A stretch of 64,000 bases of DNA from Gp6-AA40 sp963723495 (GCA_963723495.1 CAVRQR010000012.1:248001-312000); one strand, 5' to 3'. Numbered from the stretch's first letter, positions 1 through 9,295 are shown. The notes: generated by a model not told the origin, from the sequence alone. Translations and numbers: made by a program.

Positions 1-76
1 ACCGTGCCGCGCTGCTCGCGTTCCTTCGGTCGCTTTGACTTGATCCCATCACCGCTGACGCCCGACACTACGAGCG

Positions 77-427
77 ATGTACGAACATCGCCGGCAGAAG
101 CTTTTGAGTTGGCCCGCCTTCCTGAGGCGGCTCGCCCGGCAGGGCTTTTCGGCATTGATACTGGTCGTGGTCTCGATGGGAATCGGGACCGTTGGCTTTC
201 ATCTGCTCAGCGAGCAGCTCTGGCTCGATGCCCTGCTCAATTCGGCGATGCTGCTGGGCGGCATGGGCCCGGTCGGCAACCTCGGAGGCACCAGCGGGAA
301 ACTCTTTGCGACGTTCTTCGCGCTCTACTCAGGGCTCGTCTTCCTGATCGTGGCGGGGCTTCTCTTCATTCCAGTGTTTCATCGCGTCCTGCATCGCTTT
401 CACCTGGACGCGAGCCGGGAGCAATAG
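77..427 (+). CDS. small two-helix membrane protein, unknown function
   Basis: Protein of 116 residues with a basic N-terminus, one hydrophobic helix at about residues 24-42 and a second at about 80-103. Between them is a Gly-rich loop (LLGGMGPVGNLGG, about residues 59-71). The helix-loop-helix layout with a glycine-rich loop and an LYSGLVFL stretch in the second helix is reminiscent of small two-helix ion-channel modules, but I see no TVGYG-type selectivity filter, so no function is assigned. It converges on the PQQ-propeller gene, leaving a gap of about 37 bp. The 76 bases upstream hold no recognisable feature. A longer overlapping reading frame from base 4 is Arg/Pro-rich and is a shadow. 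Confidence 0.6.
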   Translation: MYEHRRQKLLSWPAFLRRLARQGFSALILVVVSMGIGTVGFHLLSEQLWLDALLNSAMLLGGMGPVGNLGGTSGKLFATFFALYSGLVFLIVAGLLFIPVFHRVLHRFHLDASREQ

Positions 428-464
428 CGCCGCGCCTGGTTCGGCTGAACCGGACACTACCTGG

Positions 465-2639
465 TTACTGCCCGATGCCGTAGACGTGACCAAGCGTTTC
501 GAACGACGATGAGACCATCGGAGATGGCCGGCGTGGCCATGATCACTTCCTTCATGTCGTTCTTCGCTAACTGAGTCAACCCCGGTCCTGCCGTGAGGAC
601 GTAGACCTCGCCATCCTCGCTCGCGATATACAACCGCCCGTCCGCGGCGATTGGTGATGCCGAAAACGAACCTCCGGTCCCGACTCGACCGCGAAAGGCG
701 CGCTGTCCCGTCTCCGGGTTGTACGCCGTCATGATGCCGTTGATGTTGAGGGTGAACAGGTATCCCCCGTACACAATCGGCGTTGGGATGTACGTACCCT
801 CGTTGCTGTTGCTCCAGGCAATCGACGGGCTCGAATCCTGTCCTTTCGGCAGCGAGATATCTCCCTCTGCCCCAGGTCGAATCGCGTAGATCGGCCGGAC
901 TGGCGGGTAGCCGCCGGTCACGAAAACGAGACCGCTGCCAACGACGGGCGTACCGATCGTGATCTCGGAGTTCGGTCCCAGCGTCCACAAGTGTTTTCCA
1001 GTCGCGGGATCGTAGCCTCGGACCTTCGTGCCGTTGGTGATGACTTCATCGCGGCCGTCGGCCGTGCGAGCGATCGTCGGCGTGCCCCACGTGGAGATCT
1101 CATCTGTCCTCGGGGTCTTCCACAGCTGCTTGCCCGTCGAGAGATCCCAGGCCGCGATGTACGAGCCCTTCTGAACGTCGGCCTGCACGATCACCGAGTT
1201 GCGATAAATGATCGGCGAACTCGAGTGTCCCCACTGGAATGCCGGATCGAAAAACCATCCGCTGTCGAGCGCTCCGAGATCGACCCGCCACAACTCCTTG
1301 CCATTGAAGTCCCACGCGACCAGAAGCCCGGCCGAGCCAAACACCGCGACGATGCGCTTGCCGTCGGTGACTGGGGTCGAACTGGCCTGACTGCTCTTGG
1401 TGTGGCGTTTGGTCTTCGGTACTCCGGTGAATGCTGTGCGTTCCCAAACGATCTTCCCGGAGCTCTTGTCGAGGCCGTAGATCTTCCACTCGTGTTCTGA
1501 CAAGTCGTCCACTGGCTTGACGTCACCGTACAAGCCGGTCTTGAACGTCTTGTCACCGGCCTTGCTGATCGCGGTGACGACAAACACACGATCGTCCCAG
1601 ACGACGGGACTCGACGTCGCGACCCCGGGGATCGGCGTCTTCCACTTGATGTTCTTGCCGGTCGCAATGTCCCACTCGGCCACAGCGCGCTGGCCGTCGC
1701 CATTCCCCGCGGCGCCGTCTCCGCGGAACGCCGGCCAGTTGCGAGGTCCGGTTGGCCGAGCCGCGGCTGCTGCGGTCGTGGGCGGTGCAGAGGCTGGCGG
1801 TGCGTGCGGTTGGCGGCGTCTGGTGTCACACGCACGAGCGTCACATTCACCGGACCCTGCGCCAGGCCAATCGATTCGACCAGGCCACCGCGTTCGTTGA
1901 ACGTCAAAGTGGCATTCACCTCGACGACACGGAACATGTTCTCTGCCGTGGGAACGAGCCGGACGCTCGGTTGACCCTGCAGTTGCGACATCAGCGTTCC
2001 GTTCTCGATCGTCACGGTCATCGTCAGGCCGCTGGCGTTGTCGCGGTAGGTGCCGGCGAACTTTGGCAGTGTGGCGGGGTTCACCACGAATGCGGGAGGC
2101 GTGGCCTCGGCAGGCAACTTGTCGAGCGCGCCCTTGAGGATCTGAATCAGCGCCTCACGTTTCATCGTACCGGCCAGACTCATGGCCGCTTGCAGTCCCT
2201 GACGCGTCACCTTCCCGGCAAGCGCGGTCTTCAGCAGCACCTCATTGTTCAGCGCGACACCCGTCGCGAGCGCACTGTCGGCATCAGAGCCGTTCTGTAC
2301 GAGGAAGATCGCAACGTCCGCGTGACCGTTGGTCATCGCCATGTCGGCCGCGCGTGCGCGATAGAAGGTGTCCTGTGCGTTGACGTCGGCTCCGCGCGAG
2401 AGCAGCAGCTTCACGGCCTCGAGCCTTCCGTTGCCGGCCGCGAAGATGAGTGGTGTCACGTCGTAGCGCGACTTGGCATTGACGTCTGCGCCCTTCGCGA
2501 GCGCGGCGGTGATGCCTGCCGTATCACCCTGGCGAGACGCCTCCCATAGCGCCTCGTTGGCGGCCTGAGATCCCTGACCGGCCGCCACGGCGACGGTGGC
2601 CAACACCGCGATTCCGATGACTGCCTGGATGCTTCTCAC
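465..2639 (-). CDS. secreted ankyrin-repeat / PQQ beta-propeller protein (two apparent frameshifts)
   Basis: GTG start at 2639 with AGAGG about 5 nt upstream, then a signal peptide (AVIGIAVLATVAVAAGQG). Next come ankyrin-type repeats (for example KGADVNAKSRYDVTPLIFAA, SRGADVNAQD) to about residue 160 and a beta-rich DUF3471-like module starting FAGTYRDN. A Pro/Ala linker follows, then an eight-bladed PQQ-like propeller that begins NWPAFRGDG and has WDxxTGKxLWK blades. The ankyrin and propeller parts lie in different frames; the switch is near 1790-1815, where no start codon or signal peptide intervenes, so one fused polypeptide is likely. A second shift at 497-503 (one extra A in AAA, sense strand) replaces the natural ending TLGHVYGIGQ-stop at 465. 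Without correction the propeller frame runs 457-1683. Probable role: periplasmic scaffold or quinoprotein-like protein; catalysis is not shown. Confidence 0.75.
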
Positions 2640-2696
2640 GATGCCCTCTTCTTTTCTTGCGTGGCTGACTGCGTGGGCGCTTTGGTGGACGCGAAT

Positions 2697-2702
2697 TATA
2701 AT
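2697..2702 (+). promoter_or_regulatory. -10-like TATAAT box just upstream of the Nramp-like gene
   Basis: A perfect TATAAT lies 8 nt before the TTG start at 2711, inside a 71-bp divergent intergenic space. The surrounding ATTATAAT is palindromic, so the same box can be read on the other strand toward the ankyrin-PQQ gene. No good -35 was seen. If used rightward, the transcript would be nearly leaderless. Confidence 0.35.
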
Positions 2703-2710
2703 CCCCCGCC

Positions 2711-4192
2711 TTGACACCTTCTTCACCGACGTCACTCGAGGCGCGCTCGGGCCTCGATCCCTGGCAACCAGCAGAACTGCCCGAGCCGCCAAGGCCACGA
2801 GGACTTCAGTGGTTCGGGGCGGTGGGTCCGGGCGTGATTGCGCTCGGCGTCTCGATTGGTAGCGGTGAGTTTCTCCTTGGCCCCGCCGCGTTCGTGGCTC
2901 ATGGCCTCTCACTGCTATGGGTCGTCATCGTCGCCGTGACTTTACAGACGATCTTCAACACCGAGGTGATGCGCTACACGCTTGCAACAGGTGAACCTGT
3001 CTTCACCGGTTTCATGCGCACGCGACCATCCTCGAGGTTGTGGGCATGGGTGTATGCGGTGTTGTATTTCCTCCAGGTCGGCTGGCCAGCGTGGGCGGGA
3101 ACTGCAGCTGCCGCGATCTTCTTTCTCTTCGCACAACGGCTGGCGGTCGCAGCGGATGCCCCTGCGATCTATGGGATTGGCGTTGCCGCGTTCCTCGGCT
3201 GCGTCGCCATTCTCACCATCGGCCGTCGGATCGAACGCACGCTCGAACTTCTCAACTGGGTGCTCGTCGTCACCATCCTGGGTGGGTTCTTCATACTGAC
3301 GCTGCTCTACGTGCCGGCTCGCACATGGCTCGAGGCGGCCATCGGCTTCGGCGGCTTCGATCTGACACGCTCGACCTTTGACCCGTTGCCGGAAGGCGCA
3401 GATTTCTTCCTCCTGGGTGCACTCGTCGCGTATTCAGGATCCGGTGGCGTTGTGAACATCGTCCTGTCCAACTGGGCTCGCGATCGCGGCTATGGGATGG
3501 GCGAGCGCGCGGGTTATATCCCGGCCGCGGCAGCGGGCGAGCGGGGCCAGGTCGCACACACAGGGTTCATCTTTGCGAACGATGCGACCTCGATGGACCG
3601 CTGGCGGGGTTGGTGGCGAATCATCTCCGCGGATCAATGGGGACTCTTCTGGGCAGGCGCATTGCTGGGGATGGTGTTGCCTGCGCTTCTGTATGTGACC
3701 TTCCTGCCGCGCGGTACCAACATCCAGGGTCTCGGCATCAGTGCTGCGCTCGCGTCGGCGATCGGAAGCCAAGCCGGGGCCGGTATGGGAGCCATCATCG
3801 CGTTTCTCGGCGCCTGGCTGCTGTTCAAGACGCAGCTCGACAACCTCGAAGGGATGGTACGCGCGATCGCCGACATTCTGTGGACGGGCAGTCGTCGCGT
3901 GCGCGCATGGCGGGGTGGCGACGTGCGCGCCGTGTACTACACCGTACTGGCGTCGCTCGTCGTGTGGGGCCTCATCGCCATGCAGCTCGCTCAGCCAATC
4001 GTGCTTCTGCAGCTCGGGGCGAACGTGGCGGGCGCCATCTTCGTGATCGCGGCGCCGCATCTTCTCTACATCAACACGCGGCTCCTGCCTCCGCATGTGC
4101 GGCCACCGATGTGGCGGCGCGTCGCGCTGATCGTGATGACCTTGTTCTACGGGTTCTTCGTGGCGCTCTCGTTCGGTAGTCTTGTGCGGTAA
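2711..4192 (+). CDS. Nramp-related membrane transporter lacking the canonical metal motif
   Basis: Protein of 493 residues with about 11 hydrophobic helices and the general layout of the Nramp/APC fold. The first helix reads GPGVIALGVSIGSGEFLLGP, where classical Nramp proteins have the metal-binding DPGN. The helix-6 region reads YSGSGGVVNIVLSNW instead of the usual M-P-H motif. It is therefore an Nramp-like protein whose substrate may differ from Mn/Fe, as in Nramp-related Mg or Al transporters; the substrate cannot be read from the sequence. The start is TTG at 2711, eight bases after a TATAAT box. No Shine-Dalgarno site is visible, and starts further in would remove part of the conserved N-terminus. 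It is a single-gene unit and converges on the HAD phosphatase. Confidence 0.75.
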   Translation: MTPSSPTSLEARSGLDPWQPAELPEPPRPRGLQWFGAVGPGVIALGVSIGSGEFLLGPAAFVAHGLSLLWVVIVAVTLQTIFNTEVMRYTLATGEPVFTGFMRTRPSSRLWAWVYAVLYFLQVGWPAWAGTAAAAIFFLFAQRLAVAADAPAIYGIGVAAFLGCVAILTIGRRIERTLELLNWVLVVTILGGFFILTLLYVPARTWLEAAIGFGGFDLTRSTFDPLPEGADFFLLGALVAYSGSGGVVNIVLSNWARDRGYGMGERAGYIPAAAAGERGQVAHTGFIFANDATSMDRWRGWWRIISADQWGLFWAGALLGMVLPALLYVTFLPRGTNIQGLGISAALASAIGSQAGAGMGAIIAFLGAWLLFKTQLDNLEGMVRAIADILWTGSRRVRAWRGGDVRAVYYTVLASLVVWGLIAMQLAQPIVLLQLGANVAGAIFVIAAPHLLYINTRLLPPHVRPPMWRRVALIVMTLFYGFFVALSFGSLVR

Positions 4193-4234
4193 CCGCCGGG
4201 TAGGGCGAGTCGGAAGACCCGCCAGTGCGCTCCC

Positions 4235-4936
4235 CTAGGCAATGTTTGAGTTCCAGACCCAGCGTTCCAGCCACCGGGCCAATCCCTCCGGATCGTCGAC
4301 CACTCCGTCTCCATCGCTGATCTGATCGCGAGGAAACGCCCGAAATCCGAAACCGTACGACACGAGGCAGCAACGGACCGAGGCTCGACGGGCCGTCTGA
4401 TAGTCGATCGCCGAATCGCCCACCATCAACGTGTGCCCCGGGGTGGCCCCCGTCACCGCCATCATGGCGAGCAGTCCCTGTGGATCAGGCTTTCGAGGAT
4501 AGGGACCATCACCACCGATCACGCTCTGGAAAAGGTCGCGAATCGCAAACGCTTCGAGAATCCTCGTGGTGGGAGCCGTCGGCTTATTGGTCAGCACGCC
4601 CAGGCGGGCGTGACGCCGAACGGAGTGGAGCGCCTCCATGATCCCGTCGTACACCCGCGTGTGATTCACGAGGCGCGTGTCGTAGATCTCCAGGAACCGT
4701 GACAGGGCACCAGGCGGATGATCGAGACCGGCTGCGTCGAGCGCTCGCTTCACCAGGAGAGCCGCTCCTTCGCCGACCATGCCTCCAATCGCGTCCTCGG
4801 ACAGCGGTGTGCCACCCAGTTCGACGATCAGTTCGTTAGCCGAGTCAGCGAGGTCGCGGCGGGAATCGATCAGCGTGCCGTCAAGATCGAAGGCGATCAG
4901 GCGCGATAGGTCGCCCACGACGTCGGAGTCTCCCAA
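4235..4936 (-). CDS. HAD-superfamily phosphatase, phosphoglycolate phosphatase-like
   Basis: A 233-residue HAD subfamily IA hydrolase. Motif I is FDLDGTLIDS (nucleophile Asp and acid/base Asp), motif II is VLTNKPT, the motif III lysine lies in PYPRKPDP, and motif IV is MVGDSAIDYQTA. A helical cap domain lies between motif I and motif II. Overall spacing matches Gph/PGP family enzymes that dephosphorylate 2-phosphoglycolate, but substrate in this subfamily cannot be fixed by motifs. The start overlaps the 3' end of queD by 40 bp on the same strand; a GTG at 4918 would shorten the overlap to 22 bp. The pair is therefore probably co-transcribed and translationally coupled. Confidence 0.85.
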   Translation of the reverse strand: MGDSDVVGDLSRLIAFDLDGTLIDSRRDLADSANELIVELGGTPLSEDAIGGMVGEGAALLVKRALDAAGLDHPPGALSRFLEIYDTRLVNHTRVYDGIMEALHSVRRHARLGVLTNKPTAPTTRILEAFAIRDLFQSVIGGDGPYPRKPDPQGLLAMMAVTGATPGHTLMVGDSAIDYQTARRASVRCCLVSYGFGFRAFPRDQISDGDGVVDDPEGLARWLERWVWNSNIA

Positions 4937-5298
4937 ACCGTGACGCGCGAGACGGGCAGTCCCTGCTCGCGTGAGATGTCGAACAGCAGACGTGCGATTC
5001 TCTCGACGGTGGGATTGCTGTCGAGCACATAGACCGGTTCACCCAACGATTGCAGCGACGACACCAGTGGATCGTCGTGACGAAGGATCATCCGGTGGTC
5101 CAGTTCGCGATCGATCCAGCCTTTCATCGCGCGCTTGATATCGGTGAAGTCGGCCACCATGTTGCGCCGGTCGAGCGTGTCCGTCTGGATCTCCAGCTCC
5201 ACGACGGCGTTGTGCCCATGCGGATGCTTGCAGACGCCGTCGTAGTCGAGGAGCCTATGGCCGTAGCAGAAATCAAGGCGCTTGGTGACCGAGTACAT
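4897..5298 (-). CDS. queD: 6-carboxytetrahydropterin synthase QueD
   Basis: A 133-residue QueD/PTPS-family enzyme that converts 7,8-dihydroneopterin triphosphate to 6-carboxy-5,6,7,8-tetrahydropterin in queuosine (7-deazaguanine) biosynthesis. Zinc-ligand histidines are visible in FCYGHRLL and HPHGHNAVVE, with the catalytic cysteine in GVCKHPHGH. The acidic terminal motif is present as RVTVWETPTSWATY. The length is typical. It is transcribed leftward from a 21-bp gap shared with the divergent queC-like gene, supporting a common pathway. queE and the later tRNA-modifying genes are not in this window. Confidence 0.9.
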   Translation of the reverse strand: MYSVTKRLDFCYGHRLLDYDGVCKHPHGHNAVVELEIQTDTLDRRNMVADFTDIKRAMKGWIDRELDHRMILRHDDPLVSSLQSLGEPVYVLDSNPTVERIARLLFDISREQGLPVSRVTVWETPTSWATYRA

Positions 5299-5319
5299 AA
5301 CTCTGTAATCTTATCGGCA

Positions 5320-5982
5320 TTGGGAGTTGCTGTCCTGTTCTCTGCCGGCCTCGATAGCGCCGTATTAGCGGCACACGAGGCGCGCGCGTCGGTCGTGCAT
5401 CCGGTGTACGTCAGTTGCGGCCTCGCCTGGGAGCAACACGAACTGGCCGCCGTGGACCGCTTGCTTACGACTCCAGCATTCCGGAACGTCAAGGCGCTCG
5501 CCCACCTGAATTTCACAGTGGCGGATCTCTACCCGCCGAATCATTGGGCGCTTCTGGGAACGCCGCCAGCCTTCGATACCCCTGACGAAGACGTCTATCT
5601 CACCGGGCGCAATCTCGTCCTGTTGAGCAAAGCTGCGATTTACTGCGCACGGCATCGCATTGGGAGAGTTGCGATCGGCACACTGGCGGGCAATCCGTTT
5701 CCAGATGCGACGCCTCAGTTCTTCGAAGCCCTGGCCAGGGCGATGTCGCTCGGACTCGCGCACGAGATCGCGATCGACGCACCGTTCATGCACATGCACA
5801 AGGCGGATGTCATCCGTCTCGGGCACGAACTCGGGGTCCCGCTGGAGCTGACGTTGACCTGCATGAACCCGCGGAACGGGCTGCACTGTGGCGAATGCAG
5901 CAAGTGTCGCGAGCGGCGAGACGCGTTCAACGAGGTGGGCATCGAGGACCGGACACAGTACGCCCGGCCGCCTCGCCGTTAG
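5320..5982 (+). CDS. queC: QueC-like 7-cyano-7-deazaguanine synthase (PP-loop variant)
   Basis: An N-type ATP-pyrophosphatase of about 220 residues resembling QueC, which turns 7-carboxy-7-deazaguanine into preQ0 with ATP and ammonia. The zinc-binding cysteine cluster is intact: LTCMNP, then HCGECSKCRERRDAF at the C-terminus. The PP-loop reads FSAGLDSAVLA, with Ala where the consensus SGGxDS has the second Gly. The frame is open far upstream, but the upstream part is antisense to queD. The first usable start for the folded domain is TTG at 5320, with a TAATCT box 8 nt before it and no Shine-Dalgarno site. The start is uncertain. Divergence from queD supports the assignment. Confidence 0.75.
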   Translation: MGVAVLFSAGLDSAVLAAHEARASVVHPVYVSCGLAWEQHELAAVDRLLTTPAFRNVKALAHLNFTVADLYPPNHWALLGTPPAFDTPDEDVYLTGRNLVLLSKAAIYCARHRIGRVAIGTLAGNPFPDATPQFFEALARAMSLGLAHEIAIDAPFMHMHKADVIRLGHELGVPLELTLTCMNPRNGLHCGECSKCRERRDAFNEVGIEDRTQYARPPRR

Positions 5983-6011
5983 CATTCAGCAGGTTCGCAT
6001 GACCCGCCTCT

Positions 6012-7106
6012 TCAGGATCCCGCCTCGACGCGATTGGTCAGCGTGCCGACACCCTCATAGGTGCAGACCGTGCGATCACCAGGCTTGAGATAGATCGGCG
6101 GTTGCCGTGCCGAGCCGACACCAGACGGTGTCCCGGTCGCAACGATGTCACCCGGGCGAAGCGTCATGATGTTCGAGCCGTATGAGACGAGCTCAAACAC
6201 ATCGTGAATCATCAGCGACGTGTCCGCATCCTGCATCAACTTCCCGTTGAGACTGAACTTCACGGCGAGCTTCTGGGGGTTGGGCACGAATTCCTTCGGC
6301 GTGATGAACGGACCCATGGGCGCAAACGTGTCGTGCGACTTGCCGATCAGCCAGTCGGACCCGTAACGGCTGTCTCCACGTCCTTCGCGATCCGACACAT
6401 CCATCTCGTTCGTGTAGCCGAAGATGAAGTCACTGGCCTGCCCGATCGGGACGCGGTATGCCGTTTTGGAGATCACGACGCCAAGCTCGCACTCCCAGTC
6501 GATCTGCGTGCGCCCTTTGGGGACTCGGATCGCGTCGTTTTCTCCGACAATCGCCGATGACGCCTTCAGGAACAAGTAGGGATTCCAGCGCTTGTCGTCG
6601 GCCTTGCGCTCCCAGATTCCGGGCGCGCTCCTGGTTCCGGGGAGCGCGGTGCCCGGCGGGGGCGTTCCGGTACCCTGTGGCTGACCGGCCCGCCTGTCCA
6701 TTTCCTCCCCGTGCTCGCGATAGTTCACGGCCGCATTGAGCACCGTCATCGGATACATGATCGGCGGCAACGTCCGGAGCGAGGACAGATCATGAACGTA
6801 GGCCGATCGCTCGCCCTGGGATGCCGTCACGGCTTTCACCACCGCGTAGATGCGCTCACGCATGCCAGCGTCGTAGCGTTCGATGAGCTGCTTCATGTCC
6901 GCGGGCGCCGCCACACGGCCTCGTCCCACGACGGAATCTGCCGCGGCAAAATCGATCACTTGCGTGTCTCGCACCACGATGCCAATGAACGTCCGGTTTT
7001 GCAGCTGAAACGTGCCGAGCTTGAATGGCGCGGGCGCTTGCGCACTGAGGATCACACTGGCTGCCAGAAGACCGGCACATGCGGCTGCGAGAGCAAAGCG
7101 CTTCAT
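6012..7106 (-). CDS. secreted fumarylacetoacetate hydrolase-family protein
   Basis: ATG at 7106 preceded by GGGAGG at good spacing; the frame continues to 7133 but the signal peptide (MKRFALAAACAGLLAASVILSA) begins here. After the signal come an FAH N-terminal-like region and the FAH catalytic fold. Metal-binding acidic residues lie in QIDWECELGVVI and GYTNEMDVSDRE, and the C-terminal LRPGDIVATGTPSGVG is the family hallmark. Family members hydrolyse C-C bonds of diketo acids or decarboxylate oxaloacetate, usually in the cytoplasm; an exported version is unusual but recurs in this type of genome. It lies 28 bp downstream of the DUF4097 lipoprotein gene, probably in the same operon. Confidence 0.85.
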   Translation of the reverse strand: MKRFALAAACAGLLAASVILSAQAPAPFKLGTFQLQNRTFIGIVVRDTQVIDFAAADSVVGRGRVAAPADMKQLIERYDAGMRERIYAVVKAVTASQGERSAYVHDLSSLRTLPPIMYPMTVLNAAVNYREHGEEMDRRAGQPQGTGTPPPGTALPGTRSAPGIWERKADDKRWNPYLFLKASSAIVGENDAIRVPKGRTQIDWECELGVVISKTAYRVPIGQASDFIFGYTNEMDVSDREGRGDSRYGSDWLIGKSHDTFAPMGPFITPKEFVPNPQKLAVKFSLNGKLMQDADTSLMIHDVFELVSYGSNIMTLRPGDIVATGTPSGVGSARQPPIYLKPGDRTVCTYEGVGTLTNRVEAGS

Positions 7107-7134
7107 CGTGATGCCTCCCAGGGTGGGAAGCATA

Positions 7135-8037
7135 CTACCGACTTACTTCGATCGAGCCATCACCACTGCGCAGCTGTAGCGTCGCGCCCCCCGAGCCCAG
7201 TCGACCGACGACCCTTCTCTGTTCCCGTTCATCGCCATCTCGCGGCGGGTTGCTGACGCCGTCGACGCGAACGTACCCGTCACCAGTGGACGCATCGACC
7301 TCGGCGCTGAAGCCTGCCGGCACACGCATGACGATTCGGCCGTCCCCTGTCGTGATTCGCCAATCGCCTTTCATAGCGCTGCCGTCGGCGGCATCGACGC
7401 GTACGGAGCCGTCGCCGGTTCGCACGGTCAGCTCATTCAGACGCCCGGCGATCTCAATCGGACCATCGCCCGAGTCGGCATCCACACGACCGGTGACGGA
7501 GTCGATTTGAATCTGGCCATCGCCGGTGTGGGCCTGCAGCTGCCCGTCGACGTTCGACGCCGCGATGCGGCCGTCGCCGGAGTTCACGTCGACGGTTCCT
7601 TCGAGGTCCCGGACGTCGATGCGACCGTCTCCCGTGCGTGCGACAAGCTGCACGCGGCGTGGAGCCGTCACGGTGAAGTTGACCGACTGCGAGACCCAGC
7701 CTCCGAAACCGACCACGTTCCGGCGGCTGCCGGGATTGGGCGCCTCGATGACGATGCGGTTCCCTTCCTGGGTCTGATTGACGACGAGTGCTTCCGCGCT
7801 CGCCTGATCAGGACCACGGCGCTCGATTTCGACGAGCACTTCGTTCCTGTCCCAGGATCGAACCGCGATCACACCGTCAAACGTCTGGATCCTCAGGTCA
7901 ACCGGGTCGATCGCCGCCACAGTGAACTGCTTTTCTTCGCGTGTCGAGGTCTGACTGCCCTGGACATCGATGCTGCAGCCGATCGATGTGGCGGCAATCG
8001 CGACTGCGAGGACCTGCACGGTACGCAACGTAGCCAT
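7135..8037 (-). CDS. DUF4097-type beta-helix lipoprotein
   Basis: A 300-residue exported protein with a lipobox-like ATSIGCS in its N-terminal signal, so probably lipid-anchored. The body is built from about nine short beta-strand repeats of the form TGDGxI or SGDGxI (ARTGDGRIDVRDLEGTVDV, NSGDGRIAASNVDGQLQAH, and so on). This is the pattern of DUF4097 / head-domain trimeric-adhesin-like parallel beta-helices. GAGGTGA precedes the ATG. No catalytic site is seen. It is the first gene of a two-gene unit with the FAH-family protein. A second DUF4097 protein with NGG instead of GDG turns is at 62048. Confidence 0.8.
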   Translation of the reverse strand: MATLRTVQVLAVAIAATSIGCSIDVQGSQTSTREEKQFTVAAIDPVDLRIQTFDGVIAVRSWDRNEVLVEIERRGPDQASAEALVVNQTQEGNRIVIEAPNPGSRRNVVGFGGWVSQSVNFTVTAPRRVQLVARTGDGRIDVRDLEGTVDVNSGDGRIAASNVDGQLQAHTGDGQIQIDSVTGRVDADSGDGPIEIAGRLNELTVRTGDGSVRVDAADGSAMKGDWRITTGDGRIVMRVPAGFSAEVDASTGDGYVRVDGVSNPPRDGDEREQRRVVGRLGSGGATLQLRSGDGSIEVSR

Positions 8038-8116
8038 TCGTCACCTCTTACTTGTAAGGCAGACCAATCCGCATCCGTTCTGCACCCGACTTAGACGCGA
8101 TAGCGCTCGGCGGAGT

Positions 8117-9295
8117 TCACGAAACCTTCGTCTCCTGCCCACCGATGAAGGTGCGCCTGACCCGGAAGGCGCGGTCCAACACGACGATATCCGCCACGGC
8201 ACCGTCGGCCAGGACGCCAAAACCGCTGAGGCCGAGCGCACGCGCCGGGCTGGTCGAGCACAGGAGCGCCGCATCGACCAGCGAGCCGCCGAAGCTCGTC
8301 ACGATGTTTCGAAAGGCTCGATCCATCGTCAGCGTGCTGCCGGCAAGCGTGCCATCCTCGAGAAAGGCGGCCTGCTCCGTGATGCGAATCGACTGACCTC
8401 CGAGGCGCGCCCGCGAACCCGATGGCAGGCCCGCTCCGGATGTTGCATCCGTGATGGCCATCACGCCCTCAGGACCTTTGGCCGCTACGGCCACTCGACA
8501 CATCGACGGGTGCACATGGTGTCCGTCGCAAATGAGCTCCACCGCTACTTCTTCTCTCGCCAGTAGTGCCCCTGGCAATCCGGGTGCGCGGTGCGTCATT
8601 GGCGACATGCGGTTGAAGAGATGCGTCGCATGGCGTGCCCCGGCGTCGATGGCTGCAATAGCTGTGTCGTAGTCGGATCCGGAGTGACCGAGTGCGACAC
8701 GATGTCCTGCCGCTGCCAGCGATCGCACGAGTTCGATGCCACCAGGCAACTCGGGCGCCATCGTCACGATGCCGACATCGGGCCGGCACGCCTCGATCAC
8801 CTCGAGGACATCGCGTCCTGAGAACACGCCATCGCGATGGCCGTCAGTGGCGCTGCGCAGGCAGTTGGCCGGCTGCGCTCCCTTGTATTCAGGGTTGATG
8901 AAGTTGCTCTCGAGGTGCGCTGGCAGGACTCGCGCGGATCCGGCAGCCGGTGCGACACGTGCCTGCCGGACCTGATGCAGCACCGCGCGCAGGTCGTCGG
9001 GACTACAGGCGACCGTCGTGGGACAAAACGCGGTCACGCCGTACTGAGGCAGCAGGGCTGCGATACGCGCGACCGCGCCCGCACCGTCGAGCGTGTCGTA
9101 GCCAAGGACGCCGTGCACGTGGACATCGATGAAGCCGGGCGCAACGTAGCAGTCCGTCGCGTCGACTACCATCGCTCCCGCGGGTTCGACGCGGCGGGAC
9201 TCGATGGCCACGATGCGGCCAGCGTCGATGATGAGCGAGCCTTCGGTCACGACTCGCCCGGGCAGAATCAGGTCGCCACCGTTGACGACGATCAC
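8117..9295 (-). CDS. nagA: N-acetylglucosamine-6-phosphate deacetylase
   Basis: A 392-residue amidohydrolase that deacetylates GlcNAc-6-P to GlcN-6-P and acetate in amino-sugar and peptidoglycan recycling. The metal-binding HVHG is at residues 59-62 (GFIDVHVHGVLGYDT), followed by PTTVACSPDD, HLESNFINPEYKGA, GHSGSDYDTA, THLFNRMSPMTHR and ITDATSGAG. This is the full NagA motif set. ATG overlaps the end of the upstream PIN-like gene by 4 bp, so translation is probably coupled. nagB and a transporter are not adjacent, so the partner genes must be elsewhere. Confidence 0.9.
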   Translation of the reverse strand: MIVVNGGDLILPGRVVTEGSLIIDAGRIVAIESRRVEPAGAMVVDATDCYVAPGFIDVHVHGVLGYDTLDGAGAVARIAALLPQYGVTAFCPTTVACSPDDLRAVLHQVRQARVAPAAGSARVLPAHLESNFINPEYKGAQPANCLRSATDGHRDGVFSGRDVLEVIEACRPDVGIVTMAPELPGGIELVRSLAAAGHRVALGHSGSDYDTAIAAIDAGARHATHLFNRMSPMTHRAPGLPGALLAREEVAVELICDGHHVHPSMCRVAVAAKGPEGVMAITDATSGAGLPSGSRARLGGQSIRITEQAAFLEDGTLAGSTLTMDRAFRNIVTSFGGSLVDAALLCSTSPARALGLSGFGVLADGAVADIVVLDRAFRVRRTFIGGQETKVS

